A stretch of DNA of 64,000 nucleotides from Hominenteromicrobium mulieris (GTDB lineage Bacteria > Bacillota > Clostridia > Oscillospirales > Acutalibacteraceae), in the NCBI RefSeq assembly GCF_020687165.1, contig NZ_JAJEQC010000001.1; one strand, written 5' to 3'. The translations under genes and the position numbers were made by a program. Under the pieces are notes generated by a model. That model had not been told where the DNA came from. It saw only the letters and a list, made by a program, of their open reading frames with translations, and did not search any database. The number at the start of each line of letters is the position of its first letter. The stretch's first letter is position 1. Below, in pieces: positions 41,115 through 48,725 of the stretch.

Positions 41115-41723
41115 ATGACCGTAAATACTGCAAAAACTTCCAATGTGAATATTCGTAAAATTGCAATGACCGGCGTACTGGCGGCGATTGCGACCGTTTT
41201 GATGTTTTTACACTTCCAGCTGCCGTTTATGCCGAGCTTTATTTCGCTCGACTTTTCCGAGCTGCCGGCACTGATCGCGGCGTTTACGCTTGGGCCGGTG
41301 AGCGGCGTTGCCGTTTGCTTTGTGAAAAATCTTGTGCTGCTTTCGCAGACCATCACCGGCGGTGTGGGTGAGCTCTCGAACTTCATTATCGGTTCTGCGT
41401 TTGTGGTGCCGGCGGGGCTGATCTACCGCCACCACCGCAATTACGGCGGCGCGATTGTGGGCTCTGTTGTTGGCGCGCTTTTGATGGCGGTGCTGGGATT
41501 CTTCTCGAATCTGTTCATCATTTACCCGATCTACACGAATGTGATGCCGATGGAGGCCATTATGGGCATGTATCAGGCAATCAATCCGTCCGTGCAGGAG
41601 TTGTGGCAGGCGCTTTTGATCTTTAACTTGCCGTTTACGTTCTGCAAGGGGCTCATCAGTGCGGTTATCACGATTCTGGTATATAAAAAGCTGGAGCCGG
41701 TCATCAACGGCAAAGTCGTATGA
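41115..41723 (+). CDS. ribU: riboflavin ECF transporter substrate-binding component RibU
   Basis: A 202-residue integral membrane S-component. IRKIAMTGVLAAIATVLMFL, FISLDFSELPALIAAFTLGP and VCFVKNLVLLSQTITGG are the characteristic RibU blocks; about six helices follow. With the shared EcfA/EcfT module it imports riboflavin. The FMN riboswitch and terminator directly upstream confirm the assignment. The ATG follows AGAAAGGTTCTGACATTT. The gene lies about 170 bases after the riboswitch terminator; no second promoter was found in that stretch. Confidence 0.93.
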   Translation: MTVNTAKTSNVNIRKIAMTGVLAAIATVLMFLHFQLPFMPSFISLDFSELPALIAAFTLGPVSGVAVCFVKNLVLLSQTITGGVGELSNFIIGSAFVVPAGLIYRHHRNYGGAIVGSVVGALLMAVLGFFSNLFIIYPIYTNVMPMEAIMGMYQAINPSVQELWQALLIFNLPFTFCKGLISAVITILVYKKLEPVINGKVV

Positions 41724-41744
41724 TATGCCGGAATTTGGCGGTAT

Positions 41745-41770
41745 AAAACCGGGATTTTCTGCGGTTTTTT
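41745..41770 (+). terminator. intrinsic terminator after ribU
   Basis: AAAACCG (41745-41751) pairs with CGGTTTT (41762-41768), ending in TTTTTT. Confidence 0.7.
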
Positions 41771-41773
41771 CCC

Positions 41774-41802
41774 TTGCTATTTGCGAAAAACTGTGTTATA
41801 CT
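41774..41802 (+). promoter_or_regulatory. promoter of the SAM riboswitch-metK unit
   Basis: TTGCTA (41774-41779), 17-base spacer, TATACT (41797-41802). Confidence 0.75.
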
Positions 41803-41828
41803 TTTTTACAGTCAAAAATGAATATGCC

Positions 41829-41927
41829 CTTATCAAGAGTGACGGAGGGAACAGGCCCTTTGATGTCCGGCAACCTGCATTTTGCAAGGTGCTAATTCCT
41901 GCGGCATGGCAATGCCGAAAGATGAGG
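41829..41927 (+). promoter_or_regulatory. SAM-I riboswitch (S-box)
   Basis: The S-box consensus is plain: CTTATCAAGAGTGACGGAGG, GGCCCTTTGATGTCCGGCAA, CCTGC...GCAAGGTGCTAATTCC and GAAAGATGAGG closing P1. SAM binding stabilises the aptamer and allows the terminator that follows, limiting metK expression. Confidence 0.96.
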
Positions 41928-41932
41928 ATTTT

Positions 41933-41965
41933 GAACCGCTCATCTTTGTGAGCGGTTCTTTTTTT
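41933..41965 (+). terminator. SAM-I riboswitch terminator
   Basis: GAACCGCTCA (41933-41942) pairs with TGAGCGGTTC (41949-41958), followed by seven T. CTCATC in its 5' arm can also pair with GATGAG of P1, the usual switch. Confidence 0.9.
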
Positions 41966-42015
41966 CCGAAAATTCCTTGTGGGGGCTGTGAGTGAAAAGA
42001 GTAAAGGAGCAAAAC

Positions 42016-43200
42016 ATGAACAACAAACATCTTTTTACATCTGAATCCGTGACCGAAGGCCACCCGGACAAGGTTTGCGACCAGATTTCCGATGCAATTC
42101 TCGACGATATCATGGCGAAAGACCCGACCGCGCATGTAGCTTGCGAAGTGACGGCGACGACCGGTATGGTGCACGTGATGGGCGAGATTTCCACCGAGTG
42201 CTATGTGGACATCGATGCGATTGCGCGTAAAGTCATCAAAGAGATCGGTTACGATTCTCCGGATGCGGGCTTCAATGGTGCGACCTGCGCGGTGCTGACC
42301 TCCATTGACATGCAGTCCCCGGACATTGCAATGGGCGTGAACGAATCCCTTGAGACGAAAAACGGCGCCGCTGACCAGGACGATCTCATCGGCGCGGGCG
42401 ACCAGGGTATGATGTTCGGCTATGCCTGCGATGAGACCCCGGAGCTGATGCCGCTGACCATCTCTTTGGCGCATAAGCTTGCAAAGCAGCTGGCAAAAGT
42501 CCGCAAGGACGGCACGCTTGACTACCTCCGCCCGGACGGCAAGACGCAGGTGACGGCGGAATACGACGGCGACACGGTGAAGCGCATCGACACCATCGTT
42601 ATTTCCACGCAGCACAGCGAGGCTGTCTCTCTGGAGCAGATTCGCAAGGATATGATCGAATATGTTGTGAAGCCGATCGTTCCGGCGGAGCTCATCGATG
42701 AGAACACAAAGTATTATGTAAACCCGACCGGCCGTTTTGTCATCGGCGGCCCGGTAGGTGACAGCGGTCTGACCGGCAGAAAGATCATCGTCGATACGTA
42801 CGGCGGTGTAGGTCGTCACGGCGGCGGTGCATTCTCCGGCAAGGACCCGACGAAGGTTGACCGTTCCGCTGCATACGCGGCACGTTATGTTGCAAAGAAC
42901 ATTGTAGCTGCGGGCTTTGCAAAAAAGTGCGAGGTGCAGCTTGCATACGCCATCGGCGTTGCACACCCGGTTTCCGTTATGGTCGATACATTCGGCACCG
43001 GCACGGTGGAGGATTCCAAGCTTGCCGAGGCTGTGCAGAAGGTCTTTGACCTGCGCCCGAACGCGATCATCCGCAACCTCGACTTGCGCCGCCCGATTTA
43101 CCGTCAGCTCGCCGCTTACGGCCACATGGGCCGCGAGGAACTCGGCGTGCAGTGGGAGAAGACCGACAAGGTTGAGGCTCTGAAGGCTGCCGTGCTTTAA
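42016..43200 (+). CDS. metK: S-adenosylmethionine synthetase
   Basis: A 394-residue MetK that makes SAM from methionine and ATP. FTSESVTEGHPDKVCDQISD, GAGDQGMMFGYAC and the P-loop-like GGGAFSGKDPTKVDRSAAYA are the hallmark motifs. The ATG at 42016 is chosen because AAAGGAG lies 6 bases upstream and the protein then starts exactly at the conserved N-terminus. Regulation by the upstream SAM-I riboswitch is product feedback. The hairpin at 43230 terminates it. Confidence 0.97.
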   Translation: MNNKHLFTSESVTEGHPDKVCDQISDAILDDIMAKDPTAHVACEVTATTGMVHVMGEISTECYVDIDAIARKVIKEIGYDSPDAGFNGATCAVLTSIDMQSPDIAMGVNESLETKNGAADQDDLIGAGDQGMMFGYACDETPELMPLTISLAHKLAKQLAKVRKDGTLDYLRPDGKTQVTAEYDGDTVKRIDTIVISTQHSEAVSLEQIRKDMIEYVVKPIVPAELIDENTKYYVNPTGRFVIGGPVGDSGLTGRKIIVDTYGGVGRHGGGAFSGKDPTKVDRSAAYAARYVAKNIVAAGFAKKCEVQLAYAIGVAHPVSVMVDTFGTGTVEDSKLAEAVQKVFDLRPNAIIRNLDLRRPIYRQLAAYGHMGREELGVQWEKTDKVEALKAAVL

Positions 43201-43229
43201 TTTGCACAAAACAGAATAAGAACCGAATG

Positions 43230-43266
43230 CACCTTCGCGTCATAGACTGGCGCGGAGGTGTTTTTT
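43230..43266 (+). terminator. metK terminator whose 3' arm is the next gene's ribosome site
   Basis: CACCTTCGCG (43230-43239) pairs with CGCGGAGGTG (43251-43260, one G-U pair) and runs into TTTTTT. The 3' arm contains GGAGGTG, the only Shine-Dalgarno sequence for the ATG at 43267. Confidence 0.75.
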
Positions 43267-43602
43267 ATGGAGCCTATCGGGATTGCTTTGGTGTGCGCGT
43301 TTACGCTGTGTATCTTTTTATTTGCTGTGCGGAGCGTTTGCCTGCGCGTGACACGTTCAAAAATGCTGGAGGATGCGCTGCCGTTTACGGTGTATGCGAC
43401 GATTCGCCGCGCGGACGACGCAGAGTATATTGTGCGCAGCGTTTTGGAACGCGTGAAGTGGCTGGATTTATACGGCATGTGCCGCATTGTGTGCCTGAAT
43501 CCGACAAACGACCCGGAGATCGACGCGATTATCCGCAGACTTGTGCAAAAATACCCGTTTGCGGAGATTGGGGCTTTTCAAACACGAAAGAATGTTCTAT
43601 AA
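43267..43602 (+). CDS. small single-pass membrane protein of unknown function
   Basis: A 111-residue protein with one N-terminal membrane helix (about residues 4-24, IGIALVCAFTLCIFLFAVRS) and a cytosolic or external domain of 85 residues (RRADDAEYIVRSVLERVKWL, then ICLNPTND-like and EIDAIIRRLVQKYPFAEIG). I do not recognise the family; the domain looks like a small alpha/beta fold. It could be translated only from transcripts that read through the metK terminator, which also hides its ribosome site. A start at GTG 43258 is in frame but lies inside that ribosome site. Confidence 0.6.
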   Translation: MEPIGIALVCAFTLCIFLFAVRSVCLRVTRSKMLEDALPFTVYATIRRADDAEYIVRSVLERVKWLDLYGMCRIVCLNPTNDPEIDAIIRRLVQKYPFAEIGAFQTRKNVL

Positions 43603-43644
43603 TAGAAGCGTAGAAATTTAAGTAATGAAGGCAGTAATGTTTCA

Positions 43645-43747
43645 GTGAAATATTCGGCTTTGCCGAATGTGAAATAATACTTACGTATTGTGAAATTTTT
43701 CGCTTGCGCGAAAAGGGAAATAAAACAAACCCCAAAGGATTTGTTTT
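43645..43747. repeat. array of four hairpins spaced by GTGAAAT
   Basis: Four different perfect palindromes alternate with a 7-base spacer: GTGAAAT, ATTCGGC/GCCGAAT (43652-43668); GTGAAAT, AATAC/GTATT (43676-43689); GTGAAAT, TTTTCGC/GCGAAAA (43697-43714); GGGAAAT, AAAACAAA/TTTGTTTT (43722-43747). The stems differ in sequence but the spacers do not, so it is not a simple tandem repeat. It fills the gap before recD2 (ribosome site at about 43760). Function is unknown; no other copy was seen in the window. Confidence 0.8.
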
Positions 43748-43773
43748 GATGATAAATCAAGGAGGCGCAACCG

Positions 43774-46023
43774 ATGCCGCAGGAAAACGGGCTGCTGGAA
43801 ATGGAAGGCAGCGTGGAAAATATCGTCTACCACAACGACAGCAACCAGTACACGGTGTTGGAGGTCGATTGCGGCGAAGAGCTCATCACGGTGGTGGGGA
43901 CGTTCCCGTATGTGAGTGTGGGAGAGCGGCTGCACCTGTATGGCACGTGGACATCGCACGCGACGTTCGGGCAGCAGTTCCGCGCACAGGCGTTTGAGCG
44001 CTCCCGTCCGGCGGACACGGCGGCGATGCTGAAATACCTTTCGAGCGGCGCGGTGAAGGGCATCGGCGGCGCGCTGGCGGGGCGAATTATAGAAGCGTTC
44101 GGCGATGAATCCATTAAGGTGATTGAGGAAGACCCGGCGCGGCTTGCAACCGTGAAGGGCATCACGCTGAAAAAGGCGAAAGAAATCTCCGAGGAGATGC
44201 AGCGCGTGAACGGCATCCGCGATTTGATGGCATTCCTCGGCAGCTTTGGCGTGCGCCCGGAGGACACCGTGAAGGTGTGGAAGGTGTACGGGCAGGACTC
44301 TGTGGCATGCATTCAGGAAGACCCGTACCGGCTGTGCAGCGATAAGATTGGCATTTCGTTTGCGGTGGCGGATCAGCTGGCGGAGTCGCTGGAGTATGAC
44401 CGCGACAACAAAGAGCGCGTGAAGGCGGGCGTGCTGTATGTGCTGCGGCACAATTTGAATAACGGGCACACGTGCCTGCCGGCGGATAAACTGTGCGCGG
44501 CGGCCGCGAAGCTTTTGGGCGTGCCGCCGGAGAGTGCGCAGGAGGCTTTACTTGAGCTGTGCCAGACGTTTGAGGCGGTGAACGAGAATTTTAACGGGCG
44601 TGACTTCGTGTTTTTGCCGAAGCAGCACCGCAGCGAGGTGTACTGCGCCGACCGCATCCATATGATGCTGCGCTACCCGCCGGAATCCATTACGGGCATC
44701 GACCGGGAGATTGCGGAAATCGAGCGCACGAAAGGCATCGAGTACGCTGAATTGCAGAAGGATGCGATCCGCGCGGCGCTGGAAAAGGGCCTTTTGATTT
44801 TGACGGGTGGCCCGGGCACAGGCAAAACGACGACGCTGAACGCGATTATCCGCATTTTGATGGAAAAAGGCGAGACGGTATTTCTGGCGGCGCCGACGGG
44901 GCGCGCGGCGAAGCGCATGTCCGAGCTGACGGGCGTGGAGGCGAAGACCATTCACCGCATGTTACAGGTGGACTGGGACGACAACGACGACCCGGTGTTC
45001 CAGATAAACGAGCGTAATCCGCTGGAGTGTGACGCGGTGGTCATCGATGAGCTTTCCATGGTGGACGCGTATGTGTTTGAAAGTGTTCTGCGCGCGCTGC
45101 CCATCGGCTGCCGTTTGATCTTGGTCGGCGACAGCGACCAGCTGCCGAGCGTTGGGCCGGGCAATGTCATCGGAGACCTTATTGCGTCGAAGGTATTCCC
45201 AACAGTGCAACTGAAGGAGATTTTCCGTCAGTCGATGGAGAGTCTCATTGTGATGAACGCGCACAAGATTGTAGAAGGCGAGATGCCGGAGCTTTCCGTG
45301 CGCAGCAACGATTTCTTTTTTATGCCGCGCGAGGATGTGCGCTCCGTTTCGGAGACGGTGCAGTCGCTTGTGGTGACGCGTTTGCCGAAAAGCTACGGGT
45401 ATTCGCCGGTGACGGACATTCAGGTATTATGCCCGGGACGCAAGGGCGAGCTTGGCACGGTGGAGCTGAACCGTAAGCTGCGCGAGCAGATTAACCCGCC
45501 CGCGAAAAACAAGCCGCAGGTGACGGTGAACGGCACGGTTTTCCGCGAGGGCGACAAGGTGATGCAGATCAAGAATGACTACAATCTGCCGTGGAGCCGC
45601 GAAGACGGCACGGTGGGCGAAGGCGTATATAACGGCGACATGGGCATCATCATCGATGTGGACAAAGATGCCGGTTGTCTGCGTGTGGAAATCGACGACA
45701 AAGAGGTGCTGTATGATTTTGAGCACGCGGCAGCAGAACTGGAGCTCGCCTACGCCGTGACGGTACATAAGAGCCAGGGCAACGAATTTACGGCGGTGGT
45801 GATGCCGATGTTCCCGGGCGCGCCGCAGCTGAGCTACCGAAATTTGCTGTATACGGGCATTACACGTGCGAAAAAGCTGCTGATTTTGGTTGGCAAGCGC
45901 AGTGTAGTCGCCGATATGGTGGCAAACGATAAAAAGACGCGGCGGTTTTCCGGCTTGCAGCACTTTTTGCTCGAAAAGCCGGAGGAAGACGGGCCGGAGC
46001 AGAATGAGGAAGCGGAAGCATGA
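43774..46023 (+). CDS. recD2: RecD2-type ATP-dependent DNA helicase
   Basis: A 749-residue SF1B helicase. The long N-terminal region (1-330) with an OB-like start and helix-hairpin-helix stretches (GAVKGIGGALAGRIIEAFGD) marks RecD2, the RecBC-independent form. The motor has Walker A LTGGPGTGKTTTLNAI (about residue 340), Walker B AVVIDELSMVDAYV, GDSDQLPSVGPGNV and the C-terminal motif TVHKSQGNEF. It unwinds DNA 5' to 3' and takes part in repair or replication-fork tolerance. The ATG follows AAGGAGG by 9 bases. Its stop overlaps comF (ATGA). Confidence 0.95.
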   Translation: MPQENGLLEMEGSVENIVYHNDSNQYTVLEVDCGEELITVVGTFPYVSVGERLHLYGTWTSHATFGQQFRAQAFERSRPADTAAMLKYLSSGAVKGIGGALAGRIIEAFGDESIKVIEEDPARLATVKGITLKKAKEISEEMQRVNGIRDLMAFLGSFGVRPEDTVKVWKVYGQDSVACIQEDPYRLCSDKIGISFAVADQLAESLEYDRDNKERVKAGVLYVLRHNLNNGHTCLPADKLCAAAAKLLGVPPESAQEALLELCQTFEAVNENFNGRDFVFLPKQHRSEVYCADRIHMMLRYPPESITGIDREIAEIERTKGIEYAELQKDAIRAALEKGLLILTGGPGTGKTTTLNAIIRILMEKGETVFLAAPTGRAAKRMSELTGVEAKTIHRMLQVDWDDNDDPVFQINERNPLECDAVVIDELSMVDAYVFESVLRALPIGCRLILVGDSDQLPSVGPGNVIGDLIASKVFPTVQLKEIFRQSMESLIVMNAHKIVEGEMPELSVRSNDFFFMPREDVRSVSETVQSLVVTRLPKSYGYSPVTDIQVLCPGRKGELGTVELNRKLREQINPPAKNKPQVTVNGTVFREGDKVMQIKNDYNLPWSREDGTVGEGVYNGDMGIIIDVDKDAGCLRVEIDDKEVLYDFEHAAAELELAYAVTVHKSQGNEFTAVVMPMFPGAPQLSYRNLLYTGITRAKKLLILVGKRSVVADMVANDKKTRRFSGLQHFLLEKPEEDGPEQNEEAEA

Positions 46024-46667
46024 GCGTTTTAGAGAAGATTCTCACGTTCTTTTACCCGAAGCGATGTCTTTTGTGCGGGCGTGCGGGAGCGGTGAACGAG
46101 GACGAGTTGTGCGCGGACTGCGCGAAGCTGCAGCCGGATATTCGCGTGCGGTTTTTCGCGTTGCATGCAGGAAGACGGGATTACACACTGGAATGCCGTG
46201 CGCCGCAGCGGTACAAGGAGCCGTTTCGGTCATCCTTGTGGCGGTTCAAGTTCAAAAACGAGACGAACCTTGCGAAACCGCTTGCAAAGTTAATGCTGCC
46301 GGCGATCGATAAAAACCGGGTTTGGGACTGTATTGTGCCGGTTCCCATCAGCCGGGAGAGGCTGAAACAGCGCGGGTACGATCAATCGGTGCTGCTTGCA
46401 AAAGAGGTATCGAAGCTGACGGGTATTCCGTGCCGAACGGATATTTTGGAGAAGACGAAGCACAACCACACGCAGCACAATTTGAGCGCCAAGGAACGTG
46501 AAGCGAATGTGCGTGGGGCGTACCGCGCGGAGGGTGCGGCGCGGCTGCGCATTCTGCTTTTGGACGATATCGTGACGACCGGCGCGACGGCCGTGGAATG
46601 CGCAAAGGTGTTGTACCGAAACGGGGCGGACTATGTGGGCTGTGTTTCGTGCGCGACGGTCGATTAG
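46020..46667 (+). CDS. ComF family phosphoribosyltransferase-like protein
   Basis: A 215-residue ComF homologue. An N-terminal zinc ribbon has C16, C19, C31 and C34 (RCLLCGRAG ... LCADC); VPVPISRERLKQRGYDQSVL and the PRPP loop ILLLDDIVTTGATAVE mark a type I PRTase fold. ComF is needed late in natural DNA uptake in Bacillus and Gram-negatives, though its reaction is unknown. The four-base overlap with recD2 implies coupled expression, which fits a DNA-processing role. No other com genes are in the window. Confidence 0.9.
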   Translation: MSVLEKILTFFYPKRCLLCGRAGAVNEDELCADCAKLQPDIRVRFFALHAGRRDYTLECRAPQRYKEPFRSSLWRFKFKNETNLAKPLAKLMLPAIDKNRVWDCIVPVPISRERLKQRGYDQSVLLAKEVSKLTGIPCRTDILEKTKHNHTQHNLSAKEREANVRGAYRAEGAARLRILLLDDIVTTGATAVECAKVLYRNGADYVGCVSCATVD

Positions 46668-46670
46668 ACC

Positions 46671-46699
46671 TTGCAAAACGGGAAAAAGTCATGTAAAAT
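46671..46699 (+). promoter_or_regulatory. promoter of the MreB-like gene
   Basis: TTGCAA (46671-46676), 17-base spacer, TAAAAT (46694-46699). Confidence 0.6.
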
Positions 46700-46730
46700 A
46701 AAGGACAGTATAACGCGAGAGGATGGTACC

Positions 46731-47762
46731 ATGGCCGGTACGGATATTGCGATCGATTTGGGTTCGGCAAATTTCAGATTATATGTAGACGGCAAGGGCG
46801 TTGTGGTGGATGAACCGAACGTCATCGCCGTAGATGAAGACTCTAACCGTGTGGTGGCCGTGGGCCGCCGCGCGTATAAAATGCTTGGCAGAACGAGTGA
46901 TCGCGTGCGCGTGGTCAAGCCCGTGACGGGCGGTGTGATTTCCGATTTGACGCTGATGGACGCGACGCTGCAGCACTACCTGAAAAAGGTGACGAACAGC
47001 CGCGTTTTCATGCCGCGTGCCGTTGTGGCGGTACCGAGCGGTATTACGGAAGTGGAGCGCCGTGCGGTGGTGGACGCTGTGGCAGCGAACGGCATTCGCA
47101 AGGTGTGCTTGATCGAAGCGCCGGTGGCGGCGGCGATCGGTGCGGGGCTGGATATTTCCCGTCCGCACGGCAGCATGGTCGTCACGCTCGGCGAGGGTGT
47201 GAGCGACATCGGCGTGCTTTCGATGAATCGCCTTTCCGTAAGCGGCAGCATTGCCGTGGGCGGCGCGGTGTTCAACGAGGATATTATCAAATACGCGCGC
47301 AGAAAGTTTGACCTGATTATCGGCGAGCAGACGGCAGAGGCGGCAAAGTGCGCCGTGGGCTGCGCGTTCCCGCTGAAGGACATTGAAAAATACGAGCTGC
47401 GCGGCAGAGACGAGCGCAACGGCCTGCCTGCAAAGGTGGAAGTGACCTCCGACGAGATTGGCGAAGCCATGCTGGAATCCGTTGTGAAGGTTGTGCACAA
47501 AATTCAGAGTGTGCTGGAGGAGACGCCGCCGGAGCTGACGGCAGACATCGGCAACGCGGGCATTGTGCTGACAGGCGGCGGCGCGAAGCTGCGTGGGTTG
47601 GACACGCTTATCTCGAAGCAGACGAAAATGCGCGTGCGCATTGCGGAAGAGCCGGAGGACTGCGTGATTCTCGGCGCAGGACGCGCAGTGCAGTGGATAG
47701 ACAGCGTGAAGATGGACGCGGGCAAGGAAAACGGCAATGTGCCGCTGACCGCGTATTATTAA
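46731..47762 (+). CDS. divergent MreB/Mbl-like actin homologue
   Basis: A 343-residue MreB-family protein. The phosphate-1 loop IDLGSANFRLYV (8-19), PSGITEVERRAV and the adenosine loop IVLTGGGAKLRGLD are well kept. Two motifs are changed: the usual IEEP reads IEAP (128-131), and the phosphate-2 loop, normally DIGGGTT, reads TLGEGVS (152-158), so acidic residues linked to ATP hydrolysis are missing. It may form filaments with slow or no ATP turnover. mreC and mreD do not follow; an AbrB-like gene does, 10 bases later. ATG 46731 follows GAGAGGATGG. Confidence 0.88.
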   Translation: MAGTDIAIDLGSANFRLYVDGKGVVVDEPNVIAVDEDSNRVVAVGRRAYKMLGRTSDRVRVVKPVTGGVISDLTLMDATLQHYLKKVTNSRVFMPRAVVAVPSGITEVERRAVVDAVAANGIRKVCLIEAPVAAAIGAGLDISRPHGSMVVTLGEGVSDIGVLSMNRLSVSGSIAVGGAVFNEDIIKYARRKFDLIIGEQTAEAAKCAVGCAFPLKDIEKYELRGRDERNGLPAKVEVTSDEIGEAMLESVVKVVHKIQSVLEETPPELTADIGNAGIVLTGGGAKLRGLDTLISKQTKMRVRIAEEPEDCVILGAGRAVQWIDSVKMDAGKENGNVPLTAYY

Positions 47763-47772
47763 GGAGCGGCGT

Positions 47773-47985
47773 ATGGAAAAACGGGTGCCGAAAGGCCGCA
47801 AAATGTGGACGGTGCAGATCGACGAAAACGGCGGTGTGCAGATTCCGAAAGAGGCCTTGGCGCTTATCGGGCTGAAGGCCGGGGAAAGCGCGGTGCTGAC
47901 GGGAGACAAACGCCGCGGGTTGGTGCTTGTGGCCGAAAGCCGCGCGGAATCGGTGCAGGAAGCCTTTTTGAAAAACGAAGAATAA
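47773..47985 (+). CDS. AbrB/SpoVT swapped-hairpin DNA-binding protein
   Basis: A 70-residue protein whose WTVQIDENGGVQIPKEALAL and GLKAGESAVLTGDKRRGLVL form the AbrB/MazE swapped-hairpin fold, which binds DNA as a dimer. It lies 10 bases after the MreB-like gene with its own GGAGCGG site, so the two are probably one operon. No toxin gene is next to it, which argues against an antitoxin and for a small regulator, perhaps of the mreB-like gene itself. A terminator follows. Confidence 0.82.
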   Translation: MEKRVPKGRKMWTVQIDENGGVQIPKEALALIGLKAGESAVLTGDKRRGLVLVAESRAESVQEAFLKNEE

Positions 47986-47990
47986 GCTTG

Positions 47991-48018
47991 GCGCAGAGGA
48001 ATTCTCTGCGCTTATTTT
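47991..48018 (+). terminator. terminator of the MreB-like/AbrB operon
   Basis: GCGCAGAG (47991-47998) pairs with CTCTGCGC (48004-48011), followed by TTATTTTTT. From here to 48224 I see only a weak AAAGCCG/CGGCTTT hairpin and no gene. Confidence 0.8.
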
Positions 48019-48224
48019 TTACGGAAATTTGCGTGCCGGTCTTGCGTGCGGCGGGCTGCGGCGCTGCCGTCTCGGGGGAAAGTGAAACTGCGCAAGAAGA
48101 GCGGGGCATTGGGGATATAGGTAAAAGCAGAGTAAATGAAGATAAAGCCGGGTTATGGAACGCGGCTTTTGTTCTGTGAAAAACGGCGGGGTGAAAGCTT
48201 TCGAATAAAAAATCAAAATAGGGG

Positions 48225-48253
48225 TTGACAAATGTATACGAGTTTAGTATACT
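48225..48253 (+). promoter_or_regulatory. consensus promoter of the DUF2325-DUF3793-flavodoxin operon
   Basis: TTGACA (48225-48230), 17-base spacer, TATACT (48248-48253). The -10 lies inside the palindrome TAGTATACTA (48245-48254). Confidence 0.85.
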
Positions 48254-48260
48254 ATGAGCA

Positions 48261-48278
48261 AGTTAGTTTATACTAACT
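48261..48278. promoter_or_regulatory. palindromic operator 1
   Basis: AGTTAGTTTATACTAACT is an 18-base inverted repeat (7-bp arms) just downstream of the -10. The AGTTAG/CTAACT arms resemble DtxR/IdeR-type metal-repressor boxes. Confidence 0.6.
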
Positions 48279-48326
48279 TTAAGAATAACGCATAGCGGTG
48301 AGAATCCGCTTTATTTAAAACAAAGG

Positions 48327-48344
48327 AGTTAGCATAAACTAACT
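48327..48344. promoter_or_regulatory. palindromic operator 2
   Basis: AGTTAGCATAAACTAACT repeats operator 1 with only its centre changed, 66 bases downstream in the same leader. Confidence 0.6.
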
Positions 48345-48413
48345 TAAATCAAATGCAAAGCCCGGTTTTGCGGGCGGCCTGTGAAACGCTTTTGCAGGCG
48401 GAAAGGATAGAAT

Positions 48414-48725
48414 ATGAGCGTAGTGATCGTTGGCGGCAATGAACGCATGGTATGTCAGTACATGGACATCTGCAAGAACCATGGCTGCAAAGCAAAGGTG
48501 TATGTGAAGGAGAACGGCTCCTTGAAAAAGAAGCTCGGCACGCCGGACTACCTTTTGCTTTTCACCAGCACGGTCTCGCACAAAATGATGCTGAGCGCTT
48601 CCAAGGAAGCGAAAAGAAATAACATTCCGATCGCGTATGTGCCGAGCAGCAGTGTCTCGGCGCTGCACAGTGTACTGGCAGATTGCTGTGCGGCCGTGCG
48701 CGGAGAGCGTGCTTTCAATGCTTGA
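48414..48725 (+). CDS. DUF2325 protein
   Basis: A 103-residue DUF2325 protein: MSVVIVGGNERMVCQYMDIC at the start, LLLFTSTVSHKMMLSASKEA in the middle and IPIAYVPSSSVSALHSVLAD near the end, with cysteines at C14, C20 and C25. The family is of unknown function; it looks like a small Rossmann-like domain. Here it leads an operon with DUF3793 and flavodoxin behind the palindromic operators, so a part in the response to low iron is likely by association. The ATG follows GGAAAGGATAGAAT. Its stop overlaps the next start (ATGCTTGA). Confidence 0.85.
   Translation: MSVVIVGGNERMVCQYMDICKNHGCKAKVYVKENGSLKKKLGTPDYLLLFTSTVSHKMMLSASKEAKRNNIPIAYVPSSSVSALHSVLADCCAAVRGERAFNA

Noticed and set aside
48100..48224. 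Small open frame of 23 codons and an AAAGCCG/CGGCTTT hairpin
   Set aside because: No ribosome site, no homology, and the hairpin lacks a T-run.
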